From contig JAGLZW010000029.1 of NCBI GenBank assembly GCA_023131225.1, positions 1-57,346 of the forward strand: a stretch of 57,346 nt of DNA, given 5' to 3'. Every line of letters begins with the position of its first letter. Positions within the stretch are counted from its first letter, which is position 1. The position numbers and the translations under genes were made by a program. Source of the stretch: Candidatus Bathyarchaeota archaeon. Its GTDB lineage: Archaea; Thermoproteota; Bathyarchaeia; Bathyarchaeales; SOJC01. This document shows, one piece after another, positions 8,944 through 17,264 of this stretch. The notes under the pieces are model-generated. The model was not told the origin of the DNA. It did no database searches and saw only the letters and a list, made by a program, of their open reading frames with translations.

Positions 8944-9274
8944 TCATTTGCGCTTCCGAAAGATTTGAACCCCATCTACGATAGTGACGTATTCAAAACC
9001 AACTTCTACCAGCTTACAAGCCTCTTCAACAGTCTTTGCAGTTTTCACATGAAACTCATCGTTTATACCTTGGAACAAGGCGTGTTCAAGGTTGATGTAT
9101 AGCATTGTTGATTTTATGTCTCTATATCCAAGCATTCGCTGGACGCAGATTATGTCCTTTGCCTTATGATATTCCGTTGTAGCTTTCCAGTTGCGTAGAG
9201 TGTGCAAACCTATTCTTAAGATTCTGGCGTTGTAGTTATCTTGCCAACGTTTTCCTTTGCAGATACTCGTGCAA
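8944..9274 (-). pseudogene. C-terminal remnant of a tyrosine recombinase (integrase)
   Basis: The frame gives HTLRNWKAT (HxxR motif), then DIICVQRMLGYRDIKSTMLYINL, which holds the catalytic Tyr. It ends in VGFEYVTIVDG..FRKRK. This matches, segment by segment, the last ~90 residues of the intact integrase at 46168-47307 (HTLRHWKAT, FLGHRNIETTLLYVQL, VGFEYICEKED..FKKRK). The histidine of the LGH box is replaced by Tyr (LGYRDI). Everything before the HxxR region is missing. The readable frame begins immediately after the stop codon of the acetyl-CoA synthetase gene. It is the scar of an old integration or deletion. Confidence 0.8.
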
Positions 9275-11989
9275 TCAAGTTTTCAGGTCAAGCGTTGCCC
9301 TCGTAACTTCTTCATCTAGGGGCTCCATTTTGAACCCTTTCTTCGTACACAAATGAAACATTTTAAGATTCCTTGACATAATGTCGCCGCAGACGCTTTC
9401 CAGCCCCATATCTTTGCCAATCTCAACTATGTAGTCAACTAGCTTAGACCCTAAGCCAAGCCCTTGCCACTGGTCTCCTACAACAACTGCAAACTCTCCA
9501 AGTTTACGACCTGGCTGTAGAATAAGTCGAGCCACGCCGATAATTTTTCTTTTCTTGCCCTCTTCAACTTCAGCTACTATGGCAATTTCTCGGTTATAAT
9601 CTATGTTGCAATATCGGGTCAAAGTATCATGGGACATTTCTCTAATTATTTGGAAGAACCGGAAACGCATCGTTTCTTCAGAAAAGGATTGATATAACTC
9701 GTTGAGGAGGATTTCATCTTCAGGTTTTATAGGGCGAAGAACAACGGGTTCTCCATCTTTTAGTTTCCATTGAGTGGTGTACCTTTTTGGGTAAGGAGCA
9801 ATCACTAGATGTTCGTAGGGTTGAACTTCAGCTGAAATTCTGTCGGTATCTATCACTATACGAGTGTCTACAGCTACAGCGTCGTCCTCGTCAACTATTA
9901 AAGGGTTTATGTCAACTTCTTTTATTTCAGGAAAGTCTATCACAAGTTGAGAAAACTTCACCAAGATTTCTTCAAGGAGCTTTATGTTGACACGGTGGTC
10001 ATTTTTGTCGGAAACGAGTTTGTATATTGCTGTTTTCGCCATCAACCTTCTTGCGAGCACCTGATTTAACGGCGGAAACCCTATGCTTACATCTTTCAGT
10101 AACTCGGCAGCCACGCCCCCCATTCCAAATACAATGACAGAACCAAAATACGGATCTTTCTTAGACCCAATTAACAGTTCGTATCCTCTCTTCTTAACCA
10201 TTGGTTGAAGTATTACACCTTGAAATTCTGCTTGGGGCATGTATTTTTTGACTTTCTGAGCCAAATCTTTAAAAGATTTCGCAACCTCTTCTTTTGAACG
10301 CACATCCAGAATAACTCCTTCAACCCTTGATTTATGAGTTATCTGCGGTGAGAAAGCTTTCATTACAACAGGGTACCCGATTTTTGAAGCGACGTCAACA
10401 GCTCCTTTAGAAGTTTTGGCAACTACAGATTTTATTGTTGGGATTTTATATGCTTGAAGAAATTGTTTTGATTCCGGCTCTGTTAAGACCGTGCGTCCTT
10501 CCTCAAACGCCTTTTGTAACACCTCTCTAAGAAATACTGGGATTGACAGCTCGATTGAAAGTTCTTCAGGGGTTTCATATAAAAGCTCTAAATTTTGCGC
10601 ATAACTCCACATGTACACGAAAGTAGAGACCGCCTGTTCAGGGGTCGTAAAGGCTGGAATACCGTTCTTACGCAAAATTTTTCTTGCTTTCCAACAGCTA
10701 TCTTCACCCATCAAGGAAGTGAGAATCGGTTTCGTAGTTTTCTTTGAAAGCTCCACTATCGCCTTTGCAGTCTCAACCGGGTCGGATGCTCCTTGAGGAG
10801 TATAAATAATTAAAAAGCCATCAGTGGCTGGGTCTCTAAAGCAGATTTCCATAACCTTTCTAAACCTATCAGTGGTGGCTTCCTCTAGGACGTCGATGGG
10901 ATTCAATTTGCTACAGTAAGAAGGTAAAACTTCATTTAAAGCTTGGACAGTTTCATCGCTTAAAGGCGAAAGTTTTCCCCCCTTAGCTATCAAAGAATCT
11001 GTCGCCATAATTCCTGGTCCACCAGCGTTGGTGATTATTGTAAGGTTTGAACCTTTAGGATTCGGCTGCATGGCCAATGTTTCAGCACAATTAAAGAGGT
11101 CGCTTATCGCTTCAACACGGACGATCCCAGCTCTTTTGAAAGCAGCGTCGTAAATGGCATCTTCTCCGCATAAGGCACCGGTATGACATATGGCTGCTTC
11201 TGCACTTTCACGGAACCTTCCAGCTTTCACCACCACGATTGGTTTAGCTCTGGCAAAACCTCTTGCTGCACTCATGAATTTTCTCGCGTTCTTGATGGAT
11301 TCAACGTAAAGCACGATACTTCTTGTTTGGGCATCAGTTCCAAAGTAGTCGATTAAATCTCCGAAGTCTACATCCAACATAGAACCCACCGAAACTACAA
11401 CACTGAATCCTACTTGAGCTTCGGAAGCCCAATCCAAAACAGAGGTACACAACGCAGCGCTTTGCGAAATAAAAGCTATTTTTCCCAGGTTAGCTGCTCT
11501 GTTGGCAAAGGTGGCATTTAGCTTGATACTTGGGCGTATCACTCCGAGGCTGTTAGGTCCAATTATACGCATGTTATAACGATTTCTGAGTTCAAGAATT
11601 CGTTTTTCAAAGTTCTCTCCTTCTTCTCCAGCTTCTCCAAAGCCTGCTGAAATAATTATGATTCCTGAAACTCCTGCCCTTCCACATTCTTCTACAATTT
11701 GTGGAACAGTGTGCGCTGGTGTCGCCACGATTGCAAGGTCTATTTGTCGCGGGATTCGTTCTATTGTTGGGTAGGCGGTTATGCCATGCACTGTACGCCT
11801 GAAAGAATTAACGGGGTAAACTGCTCCTTTGTACCCCACCCCAATCAAGTTTCGAAGCAGTTTGGAGCCTACAGATCCTTCTTTGTCACTTGCCCCAACG
11901 ACAGCAATTCTTCTCGGACTAAAAAGCTTGTCGAAGTTTTCGACGCCCAACCTCTGAAACTGCCTCCATTCCACAAAACTTCTCTTCAC
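9275..11989 (-). CDS. ADP-forming acetate-CoA ligase (alpha+beta) fused to a GNAT acetyltransferase
   Basis: 904 residues. Domain order: CoA-binding Rossmann (about 20-145, FSPRRIAVVGAS), two ligase-CoA domains (about 160-460), ATP-grasp (about 490-710) and GNAT (about 740-895, VVVGDQWQGLGLGSKLV). The phospho-His loop AICHTGALCGEDAIYDAAF keeps its histidine, and HKSRVEGV of the ATP-grasp half is also present. The enzyme could therefore still make ATP and acetate from acetyl-CoA, unlike bacterial Pat proteins whose ligase half is dead. The GNAT tail suggests protein lysine acetylation, as in Pat. It fits a cell that makes acetyl-CoA through the Cdh complex. ATG start. Confidence 0.92.
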   Translation of the reverse strand: MKRSFVEWRQFQRLGVENFDKLFSPRRIAVVGASDKEGSVGSKLLRNLIGVGYKGAVYPVNSFRRTVHGITAYPTIERIPRQIDLAIVATPAHTVPQIVEECGRAGVSGIIIISAGFGEAGEEGENFEKRILELRNRYNMRIIGPNSLGVIRPSIKLNATFANRAANLGKIAFISQSAALCTSVLDWASEAQVGFSVVVSVGSMLDVDFGDLIDYFGTDAQTRSIVLYVESIKNARKFMSAARGFARAKPIVVVKAGRFRESAEAAICHTGALCGEDAIYDAAFKRAGIVRVEAISDLFNCAETLAMQPNPKGSNLTIITNAGGPGIMATDSLIAKGGKLSPLSDETVQALNEVLPSYCSKLNPIDVLEEATTDRFRKVMEICFRDPATDGFLIIYTPQGASDPVETAKAIVELSKKTTKPILTSLMGEDSCWKARKILRKNGIPAFTTPEQAVSTFVYMWSYAQNLELLYETPEELSIELSIPVFLREVLQKAFEEGRTVLTEPESKQFLQAYKIPTIKSVVAKTSKGAVDVASKIGYPVVMKAFSPQITHKSRVEGVILDVRSKEEVAKSFKDLAQKVKKYMPQAEFQGVILQPMVKKRGYELLIGSKKDPYFGSVIVFGMGGVAAELLKDVSIGFPPLNQVLARRLMAKTAIYKLVSDKNDHRVNIKLLEEILVKFSQLVIDFPEIKEVDINPLIVDEDDAVAVDTRIVIDTDRISAEVQPYEHLVIAPYPKRYTTQWKLKDGEPVVLRPIKPEDEILLNELYQSFSEETMRFRFFQIIREMSHDTLTRYCNIDYNREIAIVAEVEEGKKRKIIGVARLILQPGRKLGEFAVVVGDQWQGLGLGSKLVDYIVEIGKDMGLESVCGDIMSRNLKMFHLCTKKGFKMEPLDEEVTRATLDLKT

Positions 11990-12332
11990 TATTTAAGAGC
12001 AGCTTCATCCTAATAAATTCCGTTTTAAGCATTGCACGCAAAGCAATTTGATAGGATTTCATATTTGTCCATTCATGCGCTCTTCCTGTTAAAAAAAGAA
12101 AGGGTTGAAATTGTGTGTCTGCGTAGCGCGCGCAGCGTAGGTTTCCCCTTCTTTTTCACTCCCACTCCATACTGACTTCTTATGCAGGTTCTTGCTAAAT
12201 GTATGTTCGGCCCTCCAGCCAGAAAATGTGTTCGTAAAACATATGCATGTACTTATGATCCTGCGTTTCTAAAATCGGCTGATAGGAGGTGTGCTTCAGA
12301 CAAAGTGTTAAATCTTATCAGACGATAGAATC
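11990..12332 (+). other. Intergenic region
   Basis: 343 bases, no gene seen. AAAAAAAGAAAGGG at about 12091 faces TTTCCCCTTCTTTTT at about 12147, so the two could pair. Between them lies CTGCG-TAGCGCG-CGCAG, a small GC hairpin. The TTCCCCTTCTTTTT run resembles the terminator motif used elsewhere in this window. It could be a small RNA or back-to-back terminators; nothing firmer can be said. Confidence 0.3.
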
Positions 12333-12917
12333 ATGAATGAAAGAGGTGAATTCGCTTTGGATATTTCCGAGTGGAAAGCCCGTCTGGAAAGGGAACGTGA
12401 GGAGAAAAACAGGTTTTTTATGTTAGATCCTCAATCACCTGTACCTCGTGAAGAACGTAGAAGTCTTGTTGGTAAGGGCCTCAGCTATTTTCCTCCAGAT
12501 CCAGATTTACGCTTTGAGCTGGCACTTGACGAGCATGACGAGAAGAAGAAAATAATAGTAGCAACTTCAAAAGGTGGAGAACAAGAATTTATCCGTTGGG
12601 GCGAATTCAAATTTGAAGTTGACGGGAAGCAATGTGTACTTCAGGCCTATAAGAGTGCCCGTGAAGAGGAAAGACTTTGGGTTCCTTTCAGAGATAAAAC
12701 CTCAGGCAAGGAAACGTATGGTGCGGGTCGATACCTTGATGTAGAACAGGAGAGACACCGCACGGATGAAGGAAAATGGATTCTCGATCTCAACAGAGCA
12801 TATAATCCATGGTGTGCTTACAGTGAAGCATACACCTGCCCTTTCATTCCTCCAGAAAACTGGCTGGAAGTACCGATTAGAGCTGGCGAGAAAAGTTATC
12901 CTTTCAAGAAAAAATAG
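12333..12917 (+). CDS. DUF1684 family protein
   Basis: 194 residues, soluble, of usual length for the family (COG3358). Recognised by the family motifs YFPPDP (about 51-56), LWVPFRDKTSGKETYGAGRYL (about 114-134), DLNRAYNPWCAYS and CPFIPPENWL, followed by VPIRAGEK near the C-terminus. The function of DUF1684 is not established. ATG start; GATAGAATC upstream is a weak binding site. It is convergent with the ferredoxin at 12957. Confidence 0.88.
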   Translation: MNERGEFALDISEWKARLEREREEKNRFFMLDPQSPVPREERRSLVGKGLSYFPPDPDLRFELALDEHDEKKKIIVATSKGGEQEFIRWGEFKFEVDGKQCVLQAYKSAREEERLWVPFRDKTSGKETYGAGRYLDVEQERHRTDEGKWILDLNRAYNPWCAYSEAYTCPFIPPENWLEVPIRAGEKSYPFKKK

Positions 12918-12956
12918 TGAAGTTGGATGGCAAAGGACATGGTTTTGATTAAAACT

Positions 12957-13151
12957 TTATATATGAACTACTCTAATTGCCTCTGCTTCGCATTCTTGTG
13001 AGCAGTCTTTGCATCCTTTACAGTTTTCAAGTTTGACCGGATATGCTATATTATCTATAATTTCCAAAACACCATAGGCACAAGATTTTACACAATCACC
13101 GCATCCAACGCACTTGTCATAGTCAATACTCACTCTAAACCTCATGGTCAA
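12957..13151 (-). CDS. Two-cluster 4Fe-4S ferredoxin
   Basis: 64 residues with two cluster motifs. The first is CVGCGDCVKSC (residues 15-25). The second is CKGCKDCSQEC (44-54), which lacks the usual following proline (CEAEAI in place of CPxxAI). It is a small soluble electron carrier, a candidate low-potential donor for the CO dehydrogenase, MetFV or related complexes here. A decayed copy of the second half of this gene is found at 45210-45308. Confidence 0.92.
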   Translation of the reverse strand: MTMRFRVSIDYDKCVGCGDCVKSCAYGVLEIIDNIAYPVKLENCKGCKDCSQECEAEAIRVVHI

Positions 13152-13255
13152 ATCTTGTTCAATCCTTTAGCAGATAGTGATGTCTACAACCGTAAGTTCA
13201 AGAGAAAGATTTAAGAACTGCGTTTTCTCCGTTTATTGGTCGGAGTAGAAGTAAG

Positions 13256-13435
13256 ATGGCGAAATGTGATATCTGCGGTAAGAATGGAAAGGATTTATCC
13301 TTGTTGGGAGCCAACCACAAAGAGTTGGGGCACATCGAGGTGTGCTCAGAGTGTTGGGAGAAACTCTACGGTGAAAACGAATTTGTGGGCGGCAGCACAG
13401 GCTCAAGCAGCAGCTCTTGCCCGACTTGTGGATAA
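13256..13435 (+). CDS. Small zinc-binding protein
   Basis: 59 residues, ATG at 13256, stop at 13433-13435. Two Cys pairs are near the N-terminus, CDICGK (4-9) and CSEC (about 32-35), and a third ends the protein (CPTCG) after a Gly/Ser linker. This is a treble-clef or ribbon-like zinc site. Function unknown. The purine-rich GTAAG before the ATG may serve for ribosome binding. Confidence 0.7.
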   Translation: MAKCDICGKNGKDLSLLGANHKELGHIEVCSECWEKLYGENEFVGGSTGSSSSSCPTCG

Positions 13436-13500
13436 CAATCTCTGAGAGACACCTCTCTAGCAAAGAAGACATCACCTTGCTATGTTGGAAAACTTTTGTC

Positions 13501-14298
13501 CTAATTGTGATTTTTTTCCGGCGCCTTAACCGTGATCTCTACATGTTGTGGATGTTTTCCTACACCTTTCAGGGTATCTAGAACTGCCATAACTAGATTT
13601 CTGATGATTTGCTGGGGAAATTTTCCTATTGGGATGTTTTTACCGTCTACTTTGAGCGTGGTGATGTTCGTAGCCAGCACTTCGCAGTCTTTTTTGGTGG
13701 CTTCTCCTTCTACGATTGCTTTCGCCATATCCAGGCAGGAGTCGTATCCACAGTGCTCGCAGTTTAAGCCTGGAAGACTTCTTAGGATTGATTTGACTAG
13801 CATCCCTTTCAATGCAGAGACCATCTCCTCAAAATCGTATACTGGTATGTCAGGAAACTTTGTCTGAAATCTTTCCTTTTCTTTGACACTGCCTGAAATT
13901 CTGCCTGAGACCATAACGACGTTTGAAATCTGTTTTATTATGGCTTGTCCTTCTTCAGCCGTATCTGCACATAAAATCTTGGAATATGAAGATCTCTTGT
14001 ATCCCTCCACAAGTATTATTTCCGGTTCAACGTGAATGGCGTCTAAAGCTTTTTCAAGCGAGGGTTTTTTCCTTCTGGTTATGACTACTATCTCGTTCGG
14101 TGTGGAGGCTACTGTTACAACCGCTCCGGCTTCTAGATGTCTCCAAGTGTCTTTCTTAGCTGTGTCAAAAGACCCGCTTGTATGCTTGACTGTTGCTACA
14201 CTGAAACCTTCGCTATTAAACCTATTAGTTAGCCGCTCGACTAATGCCGTTTTTCCTCTTGCCCTTGCTTTACTAACAACGCAGATAATCAGTGTCAT
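13501..14298 (-). CDS. mobB: MobB-like GTPase with C-terminal Fe-S (Fes) domain
   Basis: 265 residues. The first ~160 are a MobB fold (molybdopterin-guanine dinucleotide synthesis adaptor). The P-loop is altered, SKARARGKTALVE, with the GKT kept; next comes VKHTSG with the MobB-typical His, and then ILVEGYK. Residues ~175-215 form a 4Fe-4S site of the type CEHCGYDSCLDMAKAI..GEA..KDC, as in corrinoid Fe-S proteins. A MobB with such a domain suggests delivery of a Mo or W pterin cofactor to a redox enzyme such as formate or formylmethanofuran dehydrogenase, neither of which is in this window. ATG start. Confidence 0.82.
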   Translation of the reverse strand: MTLIICVVSKARARGKTALVERLTNRFNSEGFSVATVKHTSGSFDTAKKDTWRHLEAGAVVTVASTPNEIVVITRRKKPSLEKALDAIHVEPEIILVEGYKRSSYSKILCADTAEEGQAIIKQISNVVMVSGRISGSVKEKERFQTKFPDIPVYDFEEMVSALKGMLVKSILRSLPGLNCEHCGYDSCLDMAKAIVEGEATKKDCEVLATNITTLKVDGKNIPIGKFPQQIIRNLVMAVLDTLKGVGKHPQHVEITVKAPEKNHN

Positions 14299-14381
14299 TT
14301 TTCAACCCTTGACATAACAGAGGATGAACAATACGTATTTGTCGTATCTTTCTGCGAAAACTGAGAAACATCTGTTACTTT

Positions 14382-14786
14382 TCAACTATTTTGTGTACTT
14401 CTCCTTTCAACCATTACGCAGACTCCATGGACGACATCCATGCCGTTCTCTTTGCAGAAGTTTATCGCTGTTTCAGATTCTGACCCTGGTTGCATCCACA
14501 CTTTCTTTATCCCAAGCTTCTTGCAAGTCTTAACCACTTGCTCTGATACTTTTGGTGGAACCACCAGATTAGCAACATCTGGCTTTTCAGGCAATTCCTC
14601 AAGACTTGAATAACACTTGTCCCCTAAAATCTCACCTGCATTCGGATTCACTGGATAAACCCTATACTCAGCTTTACGCAAGTCTTCATAAACTTGGTGG
14701 CCATACTTCTCAGGGTTTCTGCTGGCGCCTAACACTGCAAAAATGTTCTTCTTAACTAGAAACTCTCTAATCAGATTCTCATCCAT
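14382..14786 (-). CDS. CoA-binding domain protein (YccU family)
   Basis: 134 residues, a single Rossmann CoA-binding domain: IFAVLGASRNPEKYGHQV (16-33), RVYPVNPNAGEI, LPEKPDVANLVVPP, VWMQPGSES. The family is common in bacteria and archaea. It binds CoA and may regulate or protect protein thiols, but its role is unsettled. It is the same fold as the first domain of the ACD protein at 9275. ATG start. Confidence 0.88.
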   Translation of the reverse strand: MDENLIREFLVKKNIFAVLGASRNPEKYGHQVYEDLRKAEYRVYPVNPNAGEILGDKCYSSLEELPEKPDVANLVVPPKVSEQVVKTCKKLGIKKVWMQPGSESETAINFCKENGMDVVHGVCVMVERRSTQNS

Positions 14787-14904
14787 ACCTATTCCCCCTC
14801 CGCTTATTCTACAAACTCTACCTTATAGGGATTGTATTAGCTTTGCTTTCTACATTTTAGATTTTGCTTATTTCTCTTCGGTTTCTAATTCTGATAAGAC
14901 TTCT

Positions 14905-15222
14905 ATGCAGTCTGCGACTTGCGGTGGATTCAAGAACGAGGATGATGCCGAGGTATGTAGTAAATGTGGAGCGTCTCTTCATATATCTCGCGCCGAAAGA
15001 AGACGAAGTCGAAGGGAAAGGCGTGCAGAAGATGAATGCTTTGGTTTGCCACATAGCGGCGTAATTGTAGGTCTGCTCATTGGCATAATAATAATACTTT
15101 GGGAGCTTTCCCAACTGCCTGGGCTGCTGCCTGCAGATTTTGAGTTTTGGCCATGTATAATAGTCATTTTTGGTGTATTGATTGTCCCTGGGGTTTTGTA
15201 CGGCTTTACCCGCAGACAATAA
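14905..15222 (+). CDS. Zinc-ribbon membrane protein
   Basis: 105 residues from ATG 14905. A zinc-ribbon motif GGFKNEDDAEVCSKCGASL lies at the N-terminus. A very basic stretch RRRSRRERR follows, then two transmembrane helices (GVIVGLLIGIIIILWEL and FWPCIIVIFGVLIVPGVLYGF). The ribbon's first half has only one Cys (ATCGGF), so metal binding may be weakened or a base may be wrong there. Function unknown. It is followed by a T-rich terminator at 15229. Confidence 0.65.
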   Translation: MQSATCGGFKNEDDAEVCSKCGASLHISRAERRRSRRERRAEDECFGLPHSGVIVGLLIGIIIILWELSQLPGLLPADFEFWPCIIVIFGVLIVPGVLYGFTRRQ

Positions 15223-15228
15223 CCTACC

Positions 15229-15249
15229 CTTCTTTTTCTGTTTTTTGCC
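15229..15249 (+). terminator. T-rich terminator after the zinc-ribbon membrane gene
   Basis: CCTTCTTTTTCTGTTTTTT follows the stop codon at once. It matches the pyrimidine motif CCCCTTCTTTTTT found after several other genes here. Confidence 0.5.
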
Positions 15250-15395
15250 GGACGCCTGCAACCGTTTTGCGCGCAAAAGAAATATTATTCGAATCTCCCA
15301 GCTTCGACAAAAAGAAAATCCAAAAGCCATTTTGATAAACTGTGGCGGCAAGAATGGACATTCCTCAGAAAATTTTGTATTCTTCTTTGCTTCCC

Positions 15396-16229
15396 TCACT
15401 TTGGTGGAAACATTAATTTATCTTTCGTCTTGAGTCTACCATCCTTAGCATGAGGCGTTCTTAACAGCGTGTCAGCATATTTTTCGATTTCCCTAGCCTC
15501 TTCAGCTAAATTGGCACTCGCTTGAACGATTTCGTGTGCACACGCGACAAGGGGGATATACTTTTCCTTGTCTTTCTCGATAAAGCACGCTCGAATATTG
15601 ATTTCAGCAACTTTCTTTAGTAATTCATAGGCAGCCATCGCCTTGGCCTTCGCATACGGATTTTTGAAGCTTTGAGAGTCTCGAACACTATCGGTGTCAA
15701 TTATTAACCTCGGCATAGAAAGGCTTGATCCGGTCTTTAGAGCTGAGATTAACTTGTCGATTTCTTTGAATACTAACCTGAAAATCCCGGTGCTTGCAAG
15801 AACTTTAATCACATTTGCGTTGAAAATCGCCATCTCTATTGGGTCGAGAAATTCTTTTCGTGCGCCAATGAGCGGATCGCCCATGATTATTGCGTAGCCT
15901 AATCCTTGTGCTTCCATCTCAGTTTTTACACGTTTTCCAGGTCCATCCGTGAAAACAATGGCAGGTACTTTCTTCTTTGATAAAACCTCTCTGGCTTTGG
16001 TCGGTCCAGGCGCGGACGTGTTTGGTGAAACGAAGAGCACAATGTCAGGGGTGAATTCAAAGATTTTTTTTATGGCATCTTCAATGGCTTCAACGTTCAT
16101 TTTGGAACCAGTTGTCACTGTTCGCACTGTTATGTCTTTGCGGTCAGCTAATTCATCAAGAAGTAGTTCTAGTAGTGGGGCTGTTCCGATATTGCCACAT
16201 TTAAAAACTCCTATCTTAACTTTGTTCAA
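15396..16229 (-). CDS. mtd: F420-dependent methylene-tetrahydromethanopterin dehydrogenase
   Basis: 277 residues, the usual length for Mtd. It oxidises or reduces the C1 unit on tetrahydromethanopterin between methenyl and methylene using F420. Family motifs: IGVFKCGNIGTAPLLELLLDE at the start, VSPNTSAPGPTKARE (about 68-82), FTDGPGK and IMGDPLIGARREF-like IMGDPLIGARKEF. It lies downstream of metV-metF on the same strand with a 120-base gap, so it may be in the same transcript. It supplies the methyl branch of the Wood-Ljungdahl pathway. Confidence 0.95.
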   Translation of the reverse strand: MNKVKIGVFKCGNIGTAPLLELLLDELADRKDITVRTVTTGSKMNVEAIEDAIKKIFEFTPDIVLFVSPNTSAPGPTKAREVLSKKKVPAIVFTDGPGKRVKTEMEAQGLGYAIIMGDPLIGARKEFLDPIEMAIFNANVIKVLASTGIFRLVFKEIDKLISALKTGSSLSMPRLIIDTDSVRDSQSFKNPYAKAKAMAAYELLKKVAEINIRACFIEKDKEKYIPLVACAHEIVQASANLAEEAREIEKYADTLLRTPHAKDGRLKTKDKLMFPPK

Positions 16230-16349
16230 GCAAACCCCAGCTTAATCAAGCTTATTCTATGGTCTATATAATATATATTGTTAAAGGCAACGTTAGAATT
16301 GCGACTATTCTTTTCTTGCTTGACGCTTCCTTGGAAATATTGCTGTTCG

Positions 16350-17264
16350 CTAGAGTCCAGCGCGTTCCATTATCTTTGGAACAATCCATTCAAAACCAAT
16401 TGCCATGGTATGTATACCCGCAGCATTAGTTGTTTTCCTAATTTGCCTCAACATTTCTCCAAAAATATCAATGTTCACCTCGTACACCGCCTGTTTTCCG
16501 CCAGTCTTTTTAGCCTTGCGAATGGTCTCTTGAATTTCCTCCGGAACTTTTACACCTGGCACAAATTTGACCATCCACTTCATCATAGAAACAGATTTAA
16601 ACGGAGCAATGCCGATAAGTATCGGAGTGTTTAGATAAGAAGCAGCATCTAAGAAGTTCTTAGCCTGCTCAACGCTGTAGACACATTGAGTTTGAATAAA
16701 ATCTACTCCCAGCTTTACTTTTCTTTCGATTTTCAGAAGCTCAGGTTCTAACGGATCTGCATTTGGGGCCGCAGCGATGCCGATGTTGAATTTCGGGGGT
16801 TTTTCGATTTCGTTGTTGTTTAGGTCTACGCCTTCATCCATCATTTTTCTTAGCATGTATACGAAGGTAGCTGAGTCTAGGTCGAAAACTGGTTTGGCTT
16901 GAGGGGTATCGCCGACTGTTGTGTGGTCGCCTGTCAGGGCCAAGATGTTTTTTATTCCCAAAGCTCCAGCAGCCAGTACATCTGAAATTAAAGCCAAGCG
17001 GTTTCGATCTCGAGTTGTCATCTGATAGACAGCCTCCACTCCAGCCTCTTTTTGAATCATATAAGAGGGCACAAGTGCGTTCATGTAGCCAAATGCTGTG
17101 GGGTTATCAGTAATATTTATAGCAACCACGTGATCTTTCAAAACTTTTGCCCCTTCAATGACTTCGTTGAGACTTGTGGTTTTAACTGGCTCAAGCTCGC
17201 CTGTAAAAACGAATTTGCCAGCGTTTATTTGCCTCATTAACTCGCCATATGCCTCTCTCGTCAT
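16350..17264 (-). CDS. metF: Methylenetetrahydrofolate/methylene-H4MPT reductase, MetF family
   Basis: 304-residue TIM-barrel flavoprotein (FTGELEP near residue 20; LALTGDH near 107; GVDFIQTQCVY near 187). It reduces the methylene to the methyl group on the pterin carrier. Because Mtd is the H4MPT type, the real substrate here may be methylene-H4MPT, with MetF standing in for Mer; that is inference. The start overlaps the metV stop by 4 bases, so the two subunits are made together. MetV brings Fe-S clusters for electron input. Confidence 0.92.
   Translation of the reverse strand: MTREAYGELMRQINAGKFVFTGELEPVKTTSLNEVIEGAKVLKDHVVAINITDNPTAFGYMNALVPSYMIQKEAGVEAVYQMTTRDRNRLALISDVLAAGALGIKNILALTGDHTTVGDTPQAKPVFDLDSATFVYMLRKMMDEGVDLNNNEIEKPPKFNIGIAAAPNADPLEPELLKIERKVKLGVDFIQTQCVYSVEQAKNFLDAASYLNTPILIGIAPFKSVSMMKWMVKFVPGVKVPEEIQETIRKAKKTGGKQAVYEVNIDIFGEMLRQIRKTTNAAGIHTMAIGFEWIVPKIMERAGL

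Noticed and set aside
12115-12165. GC-rich hairpin with flanking A-rich and T-rich arms, considered as a tRNA or riboswitch
   Set aside because: No cloverleaf or known riboswitch core can be drawn; at most a terminator or small RNA.
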